64,000 nucleotides of DNA from Halobacteriovoraceae bacterium (GCA_002707495.1 PAMZ01000005.1:124001-188000); one strand, 5' to 3'. Shown: positions 51,331-60,765, numbered from the stretch's first letter. Numbers and translations are program-made. The notes: generated by a model from the sequence alone, not told the origin.

Positions 51331-51355
51331 ACGTATATGTTTTCAATGCTTTAAG

Positions 51356-51433
<78 letters not shown>

Positions 51434-51447
51434 GTAAGTAGGTGTTA

Positions 51448-51476
51448 TTTTTACAAGATCCGCGTTTGTTTGTCTA
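51448..51476 (-). promoter_or_regulatory. Candidate promoter of tRNA-fMet
   Basis: On the minus strand TAGACA and TAAAAA are separated by 17 bases and lie about 15 bases before the mature 5' end, a good sigma-70-like fit. Confidence 0.45.
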
Positions 51477-51597
51477 GTACTAAATCTCTAGTGATTAAGA
51501 ACATTTAAATAAAAGTGGTCCAGTCAAACATAAATAGCTAAATTTCCGTCTTTGTCACCCGATATAGGTATTAAGACATTTAAGCCGGAGACTGCAA

Positions 51598-51891
51598 ATG
51601 GCCAAAGAAAACATGACAATTGAAATTGATACGACCAATTTAAATGAATTACAAACTAGACTTTTAAAACGCGCTGTAGCACTTCTTAATCATGTAAACC
51701 ATACCGAAGAAGAACCTGAATATTTTGAAACGAGTTCAGAGCTTCTCAGAGTTGTGGCTCAAATTATCAAATTTTCCAATATCAATAAGCCCGGTTCAGA
51801 TGTTGAGTTTGCAGACCAAGCCCTAGAATTTTGTGTTGATCGCCTAGCTGATCAAATCTATCAAAAAGACTTAGTAAAATTCGACTGCTGA
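51598..51891 (+). CDS. Small hypothetical protein
   Basis: 97 residues, acidic, no signal peptide, probably helical (LQTRLLKRAVALLNHVNHTE). No family recognised. The last 31 bases overlap the convergent rluB-like gene. It lies just outside the element and is probably host. Confidence 0.6.
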   Translation: MAKENMTIEIDTTNLNELQTRLLKRAVALLNHVNHTEEEPEYFETSSELLRVVAQIIKFSNINKPGSDVEFADQALEFCVDRLADQIYQKDLVKFDC

Positions 51892-52904
51892 TCAGAAACA
51901 CTCTTCACCGAGGTTTTTCCAAAGCTAGGAACGAAAGTCGTACCTTCTTTTTCGGCTGCTTTCTTTTCAGCTTCTCTTTTCTCTTTAGCTAGTTTTTGCA
52001 ATTTTAAAGTTTCGTAATACTCACCCTTACGGTACCGATTAAACTCTTCAGAGTCTGCGGGTTTTGCTGTTGTTCGCTTTGAAATTTTTGTCATCTTATT
52101 TTTATTCAAAGTTTTTTTAGCGGAGAAAAACTCTTTGGCATCTTTTCTAGGAGATCCATCTTTATTGATCCCTATATGCTCTAATAGTTGTTTCTTAGTA
52201 ATATACTCCCACTCTCCAGGCTTTATTCCATTGATTGAGAGGTTTCCTATCGCCACTCTTCTTAGTTTATCTATGGTCACTCCACAGGCTTCACAGATTC
52301 TTCTAATTTCACGATTTTTCCCATCTGTTAGACGAAATTCAAGCCAAGTTTTATTGGGAAGATATTCAAGAATTCTGACTGACTTTGGCTTTAGAAAACC
52401 CTCACTAGTTTGTACACCGTCGCGAAGTTTTCTCAAGAGGATCTCATTAACTCTTCCAAACACTTTTACTTCATAAGTTTTCGTCACTCCAAAACTTGGA
52501 TGGAGGATTTTATTTCCAAGTTCTCCGTCGTTCGTTAGGAGCAATAAACCCTCTGATAAATAGTCCAATCGACCAATGGGATACACGCGAGTTTTTATAG
52601 GAACGAAATCCATAACAGTTTTTCGACCTTGAGGGTCTGAGACTGTGGTCACGCAGCTTCTAGGCTTATTCATAACAAGATAAACATGATCAACTGTTTG
52701 TTTATCTATCATCACTCCATCTACAGAAATCATATCTTCGGCTGGATCTACCTTGATTCCCATCTGAGTGAGAACACGACCGTTTATTTGCACGCGCCCT
52801 TGCAAAATGAGCTCTTCAGCTTTTCTTCTTGAGGTTACTCCACAGTCGGCTATGTATTTTTGAAGTCTTACGAGGTGTTTGTCACCAGAATGATTTTTAG
52901 ACAT
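51861..52904 (-). CDS. rluB: RsuA/RluB-family pseudouridine synthase
   Basis: Modifies uridine in rRNA, most likely 23S (RluB type). The N-terminal S4 domain reads LQKYIADCGVTSRRKAEELI, then QGRVQINGRVL. The catalytic motif is YPIGRLDYLSEGLLLLTNDG with the Asp nucleophile after GRL. KNREIRRICEACGVTIDKLR completes the domain. A basic/Ala-rich C-terminal tail of about 100 residues resembles that of long RluB proteins. Last gene of the M50-scpA-scpB block, a neighbourhood conserved widely in bacteria. Confidence 0.9.
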   Translation of the reverse strand: MSKNHSGDKHLVRLQKYIADCGVTSRRKAEELILQGRVQINGRVLTQMGIKVDPAEDMISVDGVMIDKQTVDHVYLVMNKPRSCVTTVSDPQGRKTVMDFVPIKTRVYPIGRLDYLSEGLLLLTNDGELGNKILHPSFGVTKTYEVKVFGRVNEILLRKLRDGVQTSEGFLKPKSVRILEYLPNKTWLEFRLTDGKNREIRRICEACGVTIDKLRRVAIGNLSINGIKPGEWEYITKKQLLEHIGINKDGSPRKDAKEFFSAKKTLNKNKMTKISKRTTAKPADSEEFNRYRKGEYYETLKLQKLAKEKREAEKKAAEKEGTTFVPSFGKTSVKSVSDQQSNFTKSF

Positions 52905-52988
52905 TTGAATCTCCTTTCGATCGTCTCGACCGTAATTTTTTTGGAGGTTATAGGATTACAGATGCATCTAGTCAATAATTAATCAATA

Positions 52989-53750
52989 TTAATTCGACCT
53001 TTGCTTCATAAGTTGCTCAAATTGCTTTTTCTGCTCAGGGGTCATGCTCTTCATCGCCTCTTTAAGCTGCTGCATCCCCTTTTGCATTTCTTCAGCACTT
53101 GGCATGGCCCCACCGCCGCCCGGAGCTTTCATTTGAGCATAAGAAGCAGGGACAATAAAACGACTGTTATCAACAGATTGTTCATCCCATTTTTTCAAGT
53201 TCATTACTGTTGGTTCACCGGTCATAGGATTTTTTGAACTGGTCTGAATGGCAATCATTCCTTTATCAACTCGAACCATATTAGTTATTTGAGGCATTAG
53301 CTTCTTGGCCATTTGATAGCTCTTTCTAAATGTTTCTTTAGATAAGCCGAGCTCTTTATAGGGAACCTCACATGACTGGGACTTCATACTATTTCCCATT
53401 ATCTCCATAGTCACTTCAAAAACTTCACAGGTCTTTCCGTTAACCTTTTTTGTTTTACCTGTCTTTATTCGGCTCATGCTTTGTCCCATCTGACTCATCA
53501 TCTGATTGTACTGGGCCATATTTATACTTGAACGGCTTTTTCTCGCATGATCTAGAACGATGACATAACCTGCATTCAAATCAATTATAGCAGATTGTTG
53601 ACCAGAGTCTGATCTCGCCATATTTCCAGAGTCACTCATGTAGGTAATTGTTTTGTGTCCTTTACTATCAACCCACTCCATAACAAATCCCGCAAAAGTA
53701 TTGGTACAAGTAAAAAGGAATATTAAGGCAAGCGTTGATAAATAATTCAT
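52989..53750 (-). CDS. Secreted DUF4412-like protein
   Basis: 253 residues with a signal peptide (STLALIFLFTCTNTFA) and a beta-rich domain in the style of DUF4412 (GKTCEVFEVTMEIMGNSMKS contains one Cys, with a second in QSCEVP). The C-terminal 60 residues are Met/Gln/Lys-rich and helical (EEMQKGMQQLKEAMKSMTPE). It may bind a lipid or metal; function unknown. It sits between scpB (eight bases) and rluB in the operon. Confidence 0.65.
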   Translation of the reverse strand: MNYLSTLALIFLFTCTNTFAGFVMEWVDSKGHKTITYMSDSGNMARSDSGQQSAIIDLNAGYVIVLDHARKSRSSINMAQYNQMMSQMGQSMSRIKTGKTKKVNGKTCEVFEVTMEIMGNSMKSQSCEVPYKELGLSKETFRKSYQMAKKLMPQITNMVRVDKGMIAIQTSSKNPMTGEPTVMNLKKWDEQSVDNSRFIVPASYAQMKAPGGGGAMPSAEEMQKGMQQLKEAMKSMTPEQKKQFEQLMKQRSN

Positions 53751-53757
53751 AAAAACC

Positions 53758-55071
53758 TTATTGATCTGATTTTTCTTCTGAGTCCATATTCATTTCAGAA
53801 ACTGGAAACTGAGTAACTTCAACTGAATCCTCTTCTTCCAGGATCTCCTCCTCAGCTTCAAAATCTAATGAATCCCCCATAAGATTTTCAAAAGCTTTAT
53901 CGAGCTCATCTGAAAGTAATTGCTCTTCAGTCTTCTCTTCCAGTTCTACATGAGCATCCATAACTTGGTCAGGGTTCTCAAGCATAGAGTTTAAAAGAGC
54001 TTCAGACTTTTCAAGCATAGCTTCCGCCTGCTCTCGCATCTCTTGCATTTCAGGAGTATCCATCTCTTCAAACATTTCTTCATCGGGAGCATTCACTAAT
54101 CCGGCTTGAAGTTCAGTTAATGTAACTGGCTTTGCTTCAATGGCATGACTTACTGCTTCTGAGTTGATGGCTTCTCTATTCTGAGCTATCACTTGGGCCA
54201 TATCGACAAACTCTTCTAATAAATCAAAAGCAGATTTTTTTACTTCGCCAGAATCGGATGTTCTGGCCTTATCCATGCTCTTTAAGGATTCAGTAAACAA
54301 TGTATCAGATGCAATATCTCTAATCGACTGACTTAACTCATCTAGCTCAACGAGTTCATCAAAATCAAATTTTGCTTTGTCACCATTTTGAACAATAGTT
54401 TTTATATCTGCAATTTCACCAATTTCATTTGCACTTGCCACTTCTTCTAACTCTGATTCAGTTGGCAGTTCAGTGATATCTTTTAAGTTGAAGACTTCTA
54501 AAAACTCGGGAGTCGTTCCATAAAGAGAAGGACGTCCCATCTCCTCTGACCTTCCCGTAATTTTCACCAGTCTTCTATCCATTAACGCACGAATAATATG
54601 AGAACTATCAACCCCTCGGATGGTCTCTACGGCTGTTTTAGAGATTGGCTGCCTGTAGGCGATAATGGCGAGAACTTCTACTGCTGTTGGTGACAGTTGA
54701 AGTGTTTCTACTTTAAGCACTTTTTGCACAGTTTTAGAGTATGTGGCTTTACTTCTAAATTGGTATCCCTGAGCCACTTCCATCAATCTAATTCCATGAT
54801 GTCCTGACTCGAACTCACTTTGAAGTCTCGAGATCGCATCGTGGACGATTCTCAAAGGAAGATCATTATCGATTAAACTTTTGATTTTTTGAATATGAAT
54901 AGGACGATCTTGCATGAAGATAATCGTTTCAATCGTAGCACACAGGGTATCGAAATTAAGACCGGTTCTAGCTTGCCAAAGTTTATCCTCTTGCTCTTTT
55001 TCGTTAAAAAAATCAAGATCAAGGCTGAACTCTTCTTTACTAAAATCCCAACTGTAATCAATTACACTCAT
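53758..55071 (-). CDS. scpB: Segregation and condensation protein B with long acidic tail
   Basis: Subunit of the SMC-ScpA-ScpB condensin that organises and segregates the chromosome. The two winged helices occupy about residues 35-205: ETIIFMQDRPIHIQKIKSLI, LSPTAVEVLAIIAYRQPISK, VDSSHIIRALMDRRLVKITG and GRPSLYGTTPEFLEVFNL. The remaining 230 residues are highly acidic and probably disordered, roughly doubling the usual length (about 200). It overlaps scpA by four bases. Confidence 0.95.
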   Translation of the reverse strand: MSVIDYSWDFSKEEFSLDLDFFNEKEQEDKLWQARTGLNFDTLCATIETIIFMQDRPIHIQKIKSLIDNDLPLRIVHDAISRLQSEFESGHHGIRLMEVAQGYQFRSKATYSKTVQKVLKVETLQLSPTAVEVLAIIAYRQPISKTAVETIRGVDSSHIIRALMDRRLVKITGRSEEMGRPSLYGTTPEFLEVFNLKDITELPTESELEEVASANEIGEIADIKTIVQNGDKAKFDFDELVELDELSQSIRDIASDTLFTESLKSMDKARTSDSGEVKKSAFDLLEEFVDMAQVIAQNREAINSEAVSHAIEAKPVTLTELQAGLVNAPDEEMFEEMDTPEMQEMREQAEAMLEKSEALLNSMLENPDQVMDAHVELEEKTEEQLLSDELDKAFENLMGDSLDFEAEEEILEEEDSVEVTQFPVSEMNMDSEEKSDQ

Positions 55072-55925
55072 AATTGTCCTCTATTTTCGTCTTGTTTCGG
55101 CTCACCAACCGAAGCTACCATCTCGGCTGGAATTTCAGGAGTTTCATCTTCAGGGTCAAACCCATCTGCTGTTTCGACATCGAACTGGGCTAAATCCTCT
55201 TTAACATCTACAAATATGGACCCGTATTGTTTATCCTCTTCTTGAGAAATTTCCAATCGTTTCAGTCTAGCTAACTCTAAAAGGGAAATAAAAGTTATGA
55301 CGACTTCTGTTTTCCCTTTTTCCCAATTGATAAGATCTTCCATCTTGGCTCGACTGCCCACCTTTAAACTATTTTTAAGCTCAATAAGTTTTTCTTTTAT
55401 TGAAAGCCTGTCTCGTTTTACGACGGTATACTTTCTTTTCTCTCTTCTAATCAGATCAATCATCACGTTGGTCAATTCTGGTAAATCCATTGGGGAGAGA
55501 ATACTGTTTTGAATCGCTTTACGATTGATTTTTGGTTTCACAAAAATTTCTTCATTCATTCTTGGTAGCGCCATCAATTTTTCACCAAGATTCTGAAAGC
55601 GTTGCAATTGCTCAAGTTTTTCGATCAATTGTGCTCTGGTGGTAATTTCTAAATCCTCAACCTGAGCGATCTGGATTTTTTCATCCTCTTCTTCAGTTAC
55701 TGTCTTTGATTTAATATAGAGTAACGAAGCTGCGAGATAGAGATACTCTCCAGCCACATCGAAATTTACATCACTCAGTTTTTTTAAATAGTCTAAATAT
55801 TGATGGGTGATCTCCTTAATATCTAGATCACGGATATTCATCTCTTCTCTTTGAATGAGGTGCAACAATAGCCCTAAAGGACCGTCGAAGCGATCTAATT
55901 TTACTTGGATTTGCGTCTCAATCAT
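55068..55925 (-). CDS. scpA: Segregation and condensation protein A
   Basis: Kleisin of the bacterial condensin, bridging SMC heads and binding ScpB. The N-terminal motif KLDRFDGPLGLLLHLIQREE, followed by MNIRDLDIKEITHQYLDYLK and AGEYLYLAASLLYIKSKTVT, is diagnostic. The C-terminal winged helix (about 205-240, VVITFISLLELARLKRLEIS) is present, then a short acidic tail. 285 residues, slightly longer than B. subtilis ScpA (251). Confidence 0.96.
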   Translation of the reverse strand: MIETQIQVKLDRFDGPLGLLLHLIQREEMNIRDLDIKEITHQYLDYLKKLSDVNFDVAGEYLYLAASLLYIKSKTVTEEEDEKIQIAQVEDLEITTRAQLIEKLEQLQRFQNLGEKLMALPRMNEEIFVKPKINRKAIQNSILSPMDLPELTNVMIDLIRREKRKYTVVKRDRLSIKEKLIELKNSLKVGSRAKMEDLINWEKGKTEVVITFISLLELARLKRLEISQEEDKQYGSIFVDVKEDLAQFDVETADGFDPEDETPEIPAEMVASVGEPKQDENRGQL

Positions 55926-55947
55926 TGTGTGCGTCCCTAATAATATT

Positions 55948-56622
55948 TCACCCTATCAAATAAGAGATGTAAATCGGTAACTGATTGGCAACCCACATAA
56001 AGGGCATCAATAAGTAACCGAAAGTATGAATCCCCACCATGCTTAGTGCTATGACGCCAAGAAAAATAAAAGGCGTGTATTGAGCGAAACTTTCATATTT
56101 TCTAAGAGCTTCACCTTTAAGAAAAGTTGAAACCATTCTAGATCCGTCTAAAGGCGGAATAGGTATAAGATTAAATCCACCCAAAATAAAATTGATAAAA
56201 ATTGAAAACTGAAGCATCGCTGCAAATTGCTCTCCCATCCCCTCAATGGCTCCAAATTTTCCTAATAACACTAAAAAAAATGCTGATAAAAAACCAAGAA
56301 TGAAATTTGATAAAGGTCCTGCAAAGCTCACCCAAAATATCCCCTTTTTCACATCCTTAAAATTTCGAGGAACAATGGGAACTGGTCTCGCCCAACCAAA
56401 TACAGCTCCACCAAGCATTAAGCAGATAGCAGGAAAAACGACTGTACCCATTGGGTCAACATGAGAGACGGGGTTGAAAGTAAGTCGTCCGGCTCTTTCA
56501 GCAGTAGTGTCACCAAAACGTTTTGCCATCAAGCCATGTGAATATTCGTGGACTATGACCGCTAGCAAAAAACCTGGTGCACTATAAGCAAGTCTAAGTA
56601 AGAGTTCTCCCATATCATTCAT
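55948..56622 (-). CDS. Site-2 protease family M50 membrane peptidase
   Basis: 224 residues with about six membrane segments. Active-site HEYSH in AVIVHEYSHGLMAKRFGD supplies the zinc His ligands and Glu, and the second ligand lies in NLIPIPPLDGSRM (Asp). No PDZ domain. Small members of this type (YwhC-like) are often next to scpAB. It may cleave membrane-bound substrates; none identified. Confidence 0.9.
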   Translation of the reverse strand: MNDMGELLLRLAYSAPGFLLAVIVHEYSHGLMAKRFGDTTAERAGRLTFNPVSHVDPMGTVVFPAICLMLGGAVFGWARPVPIVPRNFKDVKKGIFWVSFAGPLSNFILGFLSAFFLVLLGKFGAIEGMGEQFAAMLQFSIFINFILGGFNLIPIPPLDGSRMVSTFLKGEALRKYESFAQYTPFIFLGVIALSMVGIHTFGYLLMPFMWVANQLPIYISYLIG

Positions 56623-56706
56623 CCCAAAACCATACCAAATTGCTCAGTATGTCGCCAAGTGTTTTAAGCTTTTCGTATCCGACTTGGGGCAATATACTAT
56701 TGATAT

Positions 56707-57132
56707 ATGAGGAGAAGGAAAGCCCAAGTTGTTATTTTCTATCGAGATGATGCTGATACAAAATATTTTTTATTGTTAAAGACCAATAAAAAACGTGGTG
56801 AATATTGGCAGAATGTAACCGGCTCAGTGGAAAAAAATGAATCTTATAAAGAGGGAGCGCTGCGCGAAGCCATCGAAGAAACAGGACTATCTAAAAAAGA
56901 TATTTTGAAATCTCGCAATACAGAACTTTGTTTTCAATTTCATGATCGATGGGGCAGAGACGTCAAAGAAAAGACCTTTCTTGTAGAAGTTTTCAAAAAG
57001 TTTAAAGTCGAAATTGATCCAAGTGAACATTGTGATTTCAAGTGGGTTTGCGAATCTGACATGAAAGCTAAAATTTTCAAACATATTAATAACTATTTAT
57101 CTGTTGTTTATGCCATGGAGACGAAGTGCTAA
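56707..57132 (+). CDS. NUDIX hydrolase, NudB-like
   Basis: 141 residues with a complete Nudix box, GSVEKNESYKEGALREAIEE followed by TG (G-x5-E-x7-R-E-x2-E-E-x-G). The opening KAQVVIFYRDD and GEYWQNVTGS resemble dihydroneopterin triphosphate pyrophosphatase (NudB). A folate-pathway role is inference. It overlaps the next secreted gene by seven bases. Confidence 0.87.
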   Translation: MRRRKAQVVIFYRDDADTKYFLLLKTNKKRGEYWQNVTGSVEKNESYKEGALREAIEETGLSKKDILKSRNTELCFQFHDRWGRDVKEKTFLVEVFKKFKVEIDPSEHCDFKWVCESDMKAKIFKHINNYLSVVYAMETKC

Positions 57133-58397
57133 AGCTATTGGTCATCTTTTCTCTCATAAGTACTCATACTTATTCACAATCTGTGAACGATCTAGAGCTA
57201 CTTGACTTGGAAGATGCGAGCTTTCTCGATGAAGCTTTTGAGGAAAATGAAGAAGAAGAGATCAAAAATAAAGCACAGGATAGTCTTGAAGAGGACTTCA
57301 GCCTTAAAGAAGACCTACAAGAGCTGGAAGAGCTCGAATCCACAGCAGAAGCAGAGTTAGAAATTATTGAAACAAAAGAAATTTCACAAGATGATTTAGA
57401 CCTCACGTCTCCAGAAGATTTGAATTTTGAAGTTATCAACGAGATCTCAGAGGCGACAAAAAATAATATTACCAATATTGTCTCCGCAAGGGAGCGAGCA
57501 GAAGCCCAAAAAATCCGATATAACTCTTCCCAACTAAGGGCCTTGAAAATTCAACTCTCTGATATCGCTAAAAGTCCTGTGCGAAATTATTATATTCCTA
57601 AGGGAGCCAAACTTTTTCACTTAAAAAAGCTTAAACCTTACCGAACAACCAAGGGATTTTTTGTTAAAGCTCATACATTAGTTGATTTCAATAAGCAGCG
57701 ATACATTCTCAATAATAAAGGAGAGCTTACCTACTCTATTCCTTATAATAAAATTGCTGATGTTGAACGAGTGTCACAAATGTATCGCAAGCCTCACAAC
57801 TTCACTCGACTTAAGCCAAAGATTAAAGTTAGCCGTTATGACAAACAATTCGATTATAGTATTCTCGTCAACACTGGTCTTAGTTTTAATAACCCGGAGT
57901 TTACCCGAAACTTAGTATCTGATGCCCGCACCTTTGCCCCTCAGTTTCATCTTGAATTCGGAGCTGTCTCTAAGCTGAATCATGATTATCATCTAGGAAT
58001 CACATCAATGTTTGAAAATACTGTCGGTCAAATAGAGACCGGAGGACTCTATACTATGCGAAGCTATGGGATAGGACCTATCTTTAAATCCAAAAACTTT
58101 TGGGAGAATTATCGTTTTTCTATCCAAGGACGACTGTCTATTTTCAGTCAAATTAATATTGATGAAGGTAACGGTAATGTGACTAATTTCTCCCTCTCAG
58201 AAAATGCCTTACAAATTGCCTTAGAAAAAGAAAGTCGTACCGAAAGGTTTGGGACTTTTGTTATTGGCTATCAACTCCAAAGAAAGTGGTTTAATGCTAC
58301 AGCTTCTGGAGGAACGGCCGTTAATTTAAATCCAAGAGAGCGAAGCAATGATACTATTGGAATCTATGTGGGACATAAATCGGACTGGATATGGTAA
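57126..58397 (+). CDS. Secreted barrel-like protein with acidic N-terminal region
   Basis: 423 residues. GTG start, then a signal peptide (LKLLVIFSLISTHTYS). Residues 20-115 are extremely acidic and probably disordered (EEDFSLKEDLQELEELESTA); the C-terminal 200 residues look like amphipathic beta strands (FSIQGRLSIFSQINIDEG). An outer-membrane location is inferred. It overlaps genes on both sides by seven bases. Confidence 0.65.
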   Translation: MLKLLVIFSLISTHTYSQSVNDLELLDLEDASFLDEAFEENEEEEIKNKAQDSLEEDFSLKEDLQELEELESTAEAELEIIETKEISQDDLDLTSPEDLNFEVINEISEATKNNITNIVSARERAEAQKIRYNSSQLRALKIQLSDIAKSPVRNYYIPKGAKLFHLKKLKPYRTTKGFFVKAHTLVDFNKQRYILNNKGELTYSIPYNKIADVERVSQMYRKPHNFTRLKPKIKVSRYDKQFDYSILVNTGLSFNNPEFTRNLVSDARTFAPQFHLEFGAVSKLNHDYHLGITSMFENTVGQIETGGLYTMRSYGIGPIFKSKNFWENYRFSIQGRLSIFSQINIDEGNGNVTNFSLSENALQIALEKESRTERFGTFVIGYQLQRKWFNATASGGTAVNLNPRERSNDTIGIYVGHKSDWIW

Positions 58398-59467
58398 AGA
58401 TTCTTTTCATTTATCTCTCTGTTCTATCCTCGGCTTTTGGAATCAATGCAACGATAATCGTTTTAGAAGCTCCAATATTTGGAGAGCCGGATGAAACTTC
58501 TCCTGTGATTCAATATTATAGAAAGGGTGATGATATTTATATCCATCCTCAAGAAACTCATCAAGACCCTTATAAGAATGAAAAGTTCAAATTCAGCGAA
58601 AAAGTCAAACCAACTCTGTACGAAGACCCATTTCTGGAGAAGCCTTATACACCGGAACAAAGGGGACGATTTTTTAAGACTCTTGCGAATTCAGGCAGAG
58701 AAGCTTACGTTTTAAAAGAGCATGTTCTTATTGAATATAAGGACGCTAGGGAGTTTGATCAAGAAGTCATCGCTTTTGATCATACTGATTACCGAATAGA
58801 AGAGCCCCTTCCTGAAAACTATCCCTTCACGGTTGATAGAATCTATAAAGGTGCTTTAAGTATGGCATTAGGTCGCGCAAACTTTGATGCTTATCCTTAT
58901 CGACAAAAAATACTTGATCAAAGTTTTAATCTCTCGACTGAGTTTAGTTTTGCTTGGTCAAAAGAGCAGCCTGATGCCGACCCTTCGAAAAGATTTTTCT
59001 TTGGTGCGATAGGTGGCTTTCACTACTCAACCCAAGACTATGTTATGAGTACTCAAAATGCGAGTCAGACTAATTTTCGCCTCTTTATAGGGCCATATGC
59101 GAGTTACGATATTTATCGGACACCCAAAAATATTTTACAACTCTCTATTAGCACCCAAGTTTTTCTTCTAGATAATATGGATGTCGCTATTTCATCAGAT
59201 ATTGATAACTCATCTGAAAGAAGGACCTATTCATCCACTTTAGCGATCTCTCCCCAAGCAGGAGCTGCCTATAAATGGAGAGATTACTTTGAAGGCGTAG
59301 ATTTATCTTTAGGATTTAATATGCGAGTAAATCTTCCCCGAGACTACAAGACCAGTGACGCTGGAGAAAATGATCTTTTATGGCGCAGACTCGGGGCCGG
59401 AGACTCATATTATCAAGGACTTACGTCTGAAATTACCTATTTTCTCTCCTTTGATAATACCTACTAG
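58391..59467 (+). CDS. Secreted barrel-like protein, partner of the preceding gene
   Basis: 358 residues with a signal peptide (KILFIYLSVLSSAFGINA). The N-terminal 40 residues recall an SH3-like fold (IIVLEAPIFGEPDETSPVIQ), followed by beta-rich sequence (NLSTEFSFAWSKEQPDADPS and SIQVFLLDNMD-like text). The C-terminal strand ends in an aromatic residue (Tyr). Likely coexpressed and probably colocated with the preceding protein. No family recognised. Confidence 0.62.
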   Translation: MVKILFIYLSVLSSAFGINATIIVLEAPIFGEPDETSPVIQYYRKGDDIYIHPQETHQDPYKNEKFKFSEKVKPTLYEDPFLEKPYTPEQRGRFFKTLANSGREAYVLKEHVLIEYKDAREFDQEVIAFDHTDYRIEEPLPENYPFTVDRIYKGALSMALGRANFDAYPYRQKILDQSFNLSTEFSFAWSKEQPDADPSKRFFFGAIGGFHYSTQDYVMSTQNASQTNFRLFIGPYASYDIYRTPKNILQLSISTQVFLLDNMDVAISSDIDNSSERRTYSSTLAISPQAGAAYKWRDYFEGVDLSLGFNMRVNLPRDYKTSDAGENDLLWRRLGAGDSYYQGLTSEITYFLSFDNTY

Positions 59468-59546
59468 GCAATCCTTTCCCCTCGGAAAATAAAAGTTTAG
59501 GCCCAGCGATTTTTACCGAAAAGTTTAATGTCACAACTAAAAATAC

Positions 59547-59572
59547 TAGGAGGGTATTATGACAATCGCATC
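59547..59572 (+). repeat. 26-bp repeat, copy 1 (functional start region)
   Basis: It contains the AGGAGGG Shine-Dalgarno and first codons of the 70-residue gene. It recurs at 60766-60791 with two differences. Confidence 0.8.
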
Positions 59573-59771
59573 TGAAATCAATAGAGAAGTTCTTTTTCAA
59601 AAACTTGGTCACACTTGGTATATTTTCACAGAAGTTAATAATGAAGTTGTTTACTCTGCAATGCCAGATGGAATGGATCCAAGATCTACTAAACTTGAGC
59701 TATTCGAAGTAATTGAAGACCATATGAAAAAAGTGGCAACGCATCCTAGATATCAAAAAGAAGCTGCCTAG
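59559..59771 (+). CDS. Small conserved-looking protein of unknown function
   Basis: 70 residues, cytoplasmic, with an excellent Shine-Dalgarno (AGGAGGG, four bases before ATG), so well translated. Sequence (ASEINREVLFQKLGHTWYIF) suggests a small alpha/beta fold. No family recognised. It may be cotranscribed with the small gene that follows. Confidence 0.72.
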   Translation: MTIASEINREVLFQKLGHTWYIFTEVNNEVVYSAMPDGMDPRSTKLELFEVIEDHMKKVATHPRYQKEAA

Positions 59772-59779
59772 AATAAGTG

Positions 59780-59950
59780 ATGTCAGCTGCAAAAAAGTAT
59801 AAGCAAATGTTTCGCTCCTCAGATTCAGCTGAAGAGAAAAAAGAAATAGAGGCTTACCAAAAAAAGATCGAGCAAGTTTTGCAAGATCCAAAGATGCAAA
59901 AAAAAGCCGCTTTAATCCTAGAGCAAATGATAAAAAAAGGATCCAAATAA
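59780..59950 (+). CDS. 56-residue Lys-rich protein
   Basis: Short ORF (SAAKKYKQMFRSSDSAEEKK, ending LILEQMIKKGSK), nine bases after the preceding stop and helical, with GTG 59777 as an alternative start. It ends within the loop of a terminator, which supports its being the last gene of a small transcript. No family recognised. Confidence 0.5.
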   Translation: MSAAKKYKQMFRSSDSAEEKKEIEAYQKKIEQVLQDPKMQKKAALILEQMIKKGSK

Positions 59951-59962
59951 TTGGATCCTTTT
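59935..59962. terminator. Bidirectional terminator
   Basis: AAAAGGATCCAA pairs with TTGGATCCTTTT around ATAA. It gives T-runs on both strands and serves the rightward small genes and the leftward gene ending at 59962. Confidence 0.85.
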
Positions 59963-60660
59963 CATATTTGTCGAGTCAGCAAATTACAATACATCGGGAC
60001 TAATCCGTTGTAATTTTCGTCTAATTCCTCAACCTTTTCTTGAGTTTCTCGATTGCTCTGAATCTCTTGGATGACTTGAGCTTCGTAAGTGAATAATTGA
60101 GTTAATACTTCTTCAGGAACATCTTCAAATCCATCCTGAAAGTTATTTTTTTGATAATGATCAAACCTTAGTTTGTCTAAATATTTACTAACCCTGAAAA
60201 CACTAAAATCCTCCTTTAAACCAATTATACCTTGGTCCATCTCGGCTTCATTACCCATAAAAAGATTTGTTCTAACTAACAAATACCTATCATAATAATC
60301 CATAGATACGCTCTGATCTAACTCTAGTTTTTTATCCATCCGTTCGCGAAACTCATACTCAAGATTAGTCCTTAGTCCTACACAATATTCTCTCAGTCTA
60401 TTTGAATACTCCCTCACAAGTGCATTCGTTTTCTCAAATACTTCATGCTCATTGGGTTGGGAGCAGATTTCTACTCTCGCTGGCTGCCTTCGTACATCAC
60501 CTTCTCTCTTATCATAATCAAGATTTTTCGAAGAAGCTCTTAACTGACTTGTCTTAATGAGTGGAGAAGACCTATCCACTTCATTGAAATATAGCTCTTT
60601 TATTAAAATAATATTTAATAGGAAACTTGCTAAAGAAAAAATCAGTAAATACTTTTTCAT
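59962..60660 (-). CDS. Membrane-anchored or secreted protein of unknown function
   Basis: 232 residues with an N-terminal hydrophobic segment (YLLIFSLASFLLNIILIKEL) lacking a clear cleavage site, so probably a membrane anchor. The rest is charged and helical (NALVREYSNRLREYCVGLRT). No family recognised. It is divergent from the Fic-domain gene. Confidence 0.65.
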   Translation of the reverse strand: MKKYLLIFSLASFLLNIILIKELYFNEVDRSSPLIKTSQLRASSKNLDYDKREGDVRRQPARVEICSQPNEHEVFEKTNALVREYSNRLREYCVGLRTNLEYEFRERMDKKLELDQSVSMDYYDRYLLVRTNLFMGNEAEMDQGIIGLKEDFSVFRVSKYLDKLRFDHYQKNNFQDGFEDVPEEVLTQLFTYEAQVIQEIQSNRETQEKVEELDENYNGLVPMYCNLLTRQI

Positions 60661-60765
60661 TCTCCACTTATTATAACCTTCTTCCTTTTTGTTACGACTA
60701 TTTGATGTTATTTCAAAGACTTATCGCTAGGAGCTGTTTTTTAAATGAACAGATAATATGGCTAT

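Noticed and set aside
55297-55512. Short ORFs opposite or overlapping long genes (this and dozens of others)
   Set aside because: They lie in alternative frames of well-supported genes, lack ribosome-binding sites and show no protein-like composition.
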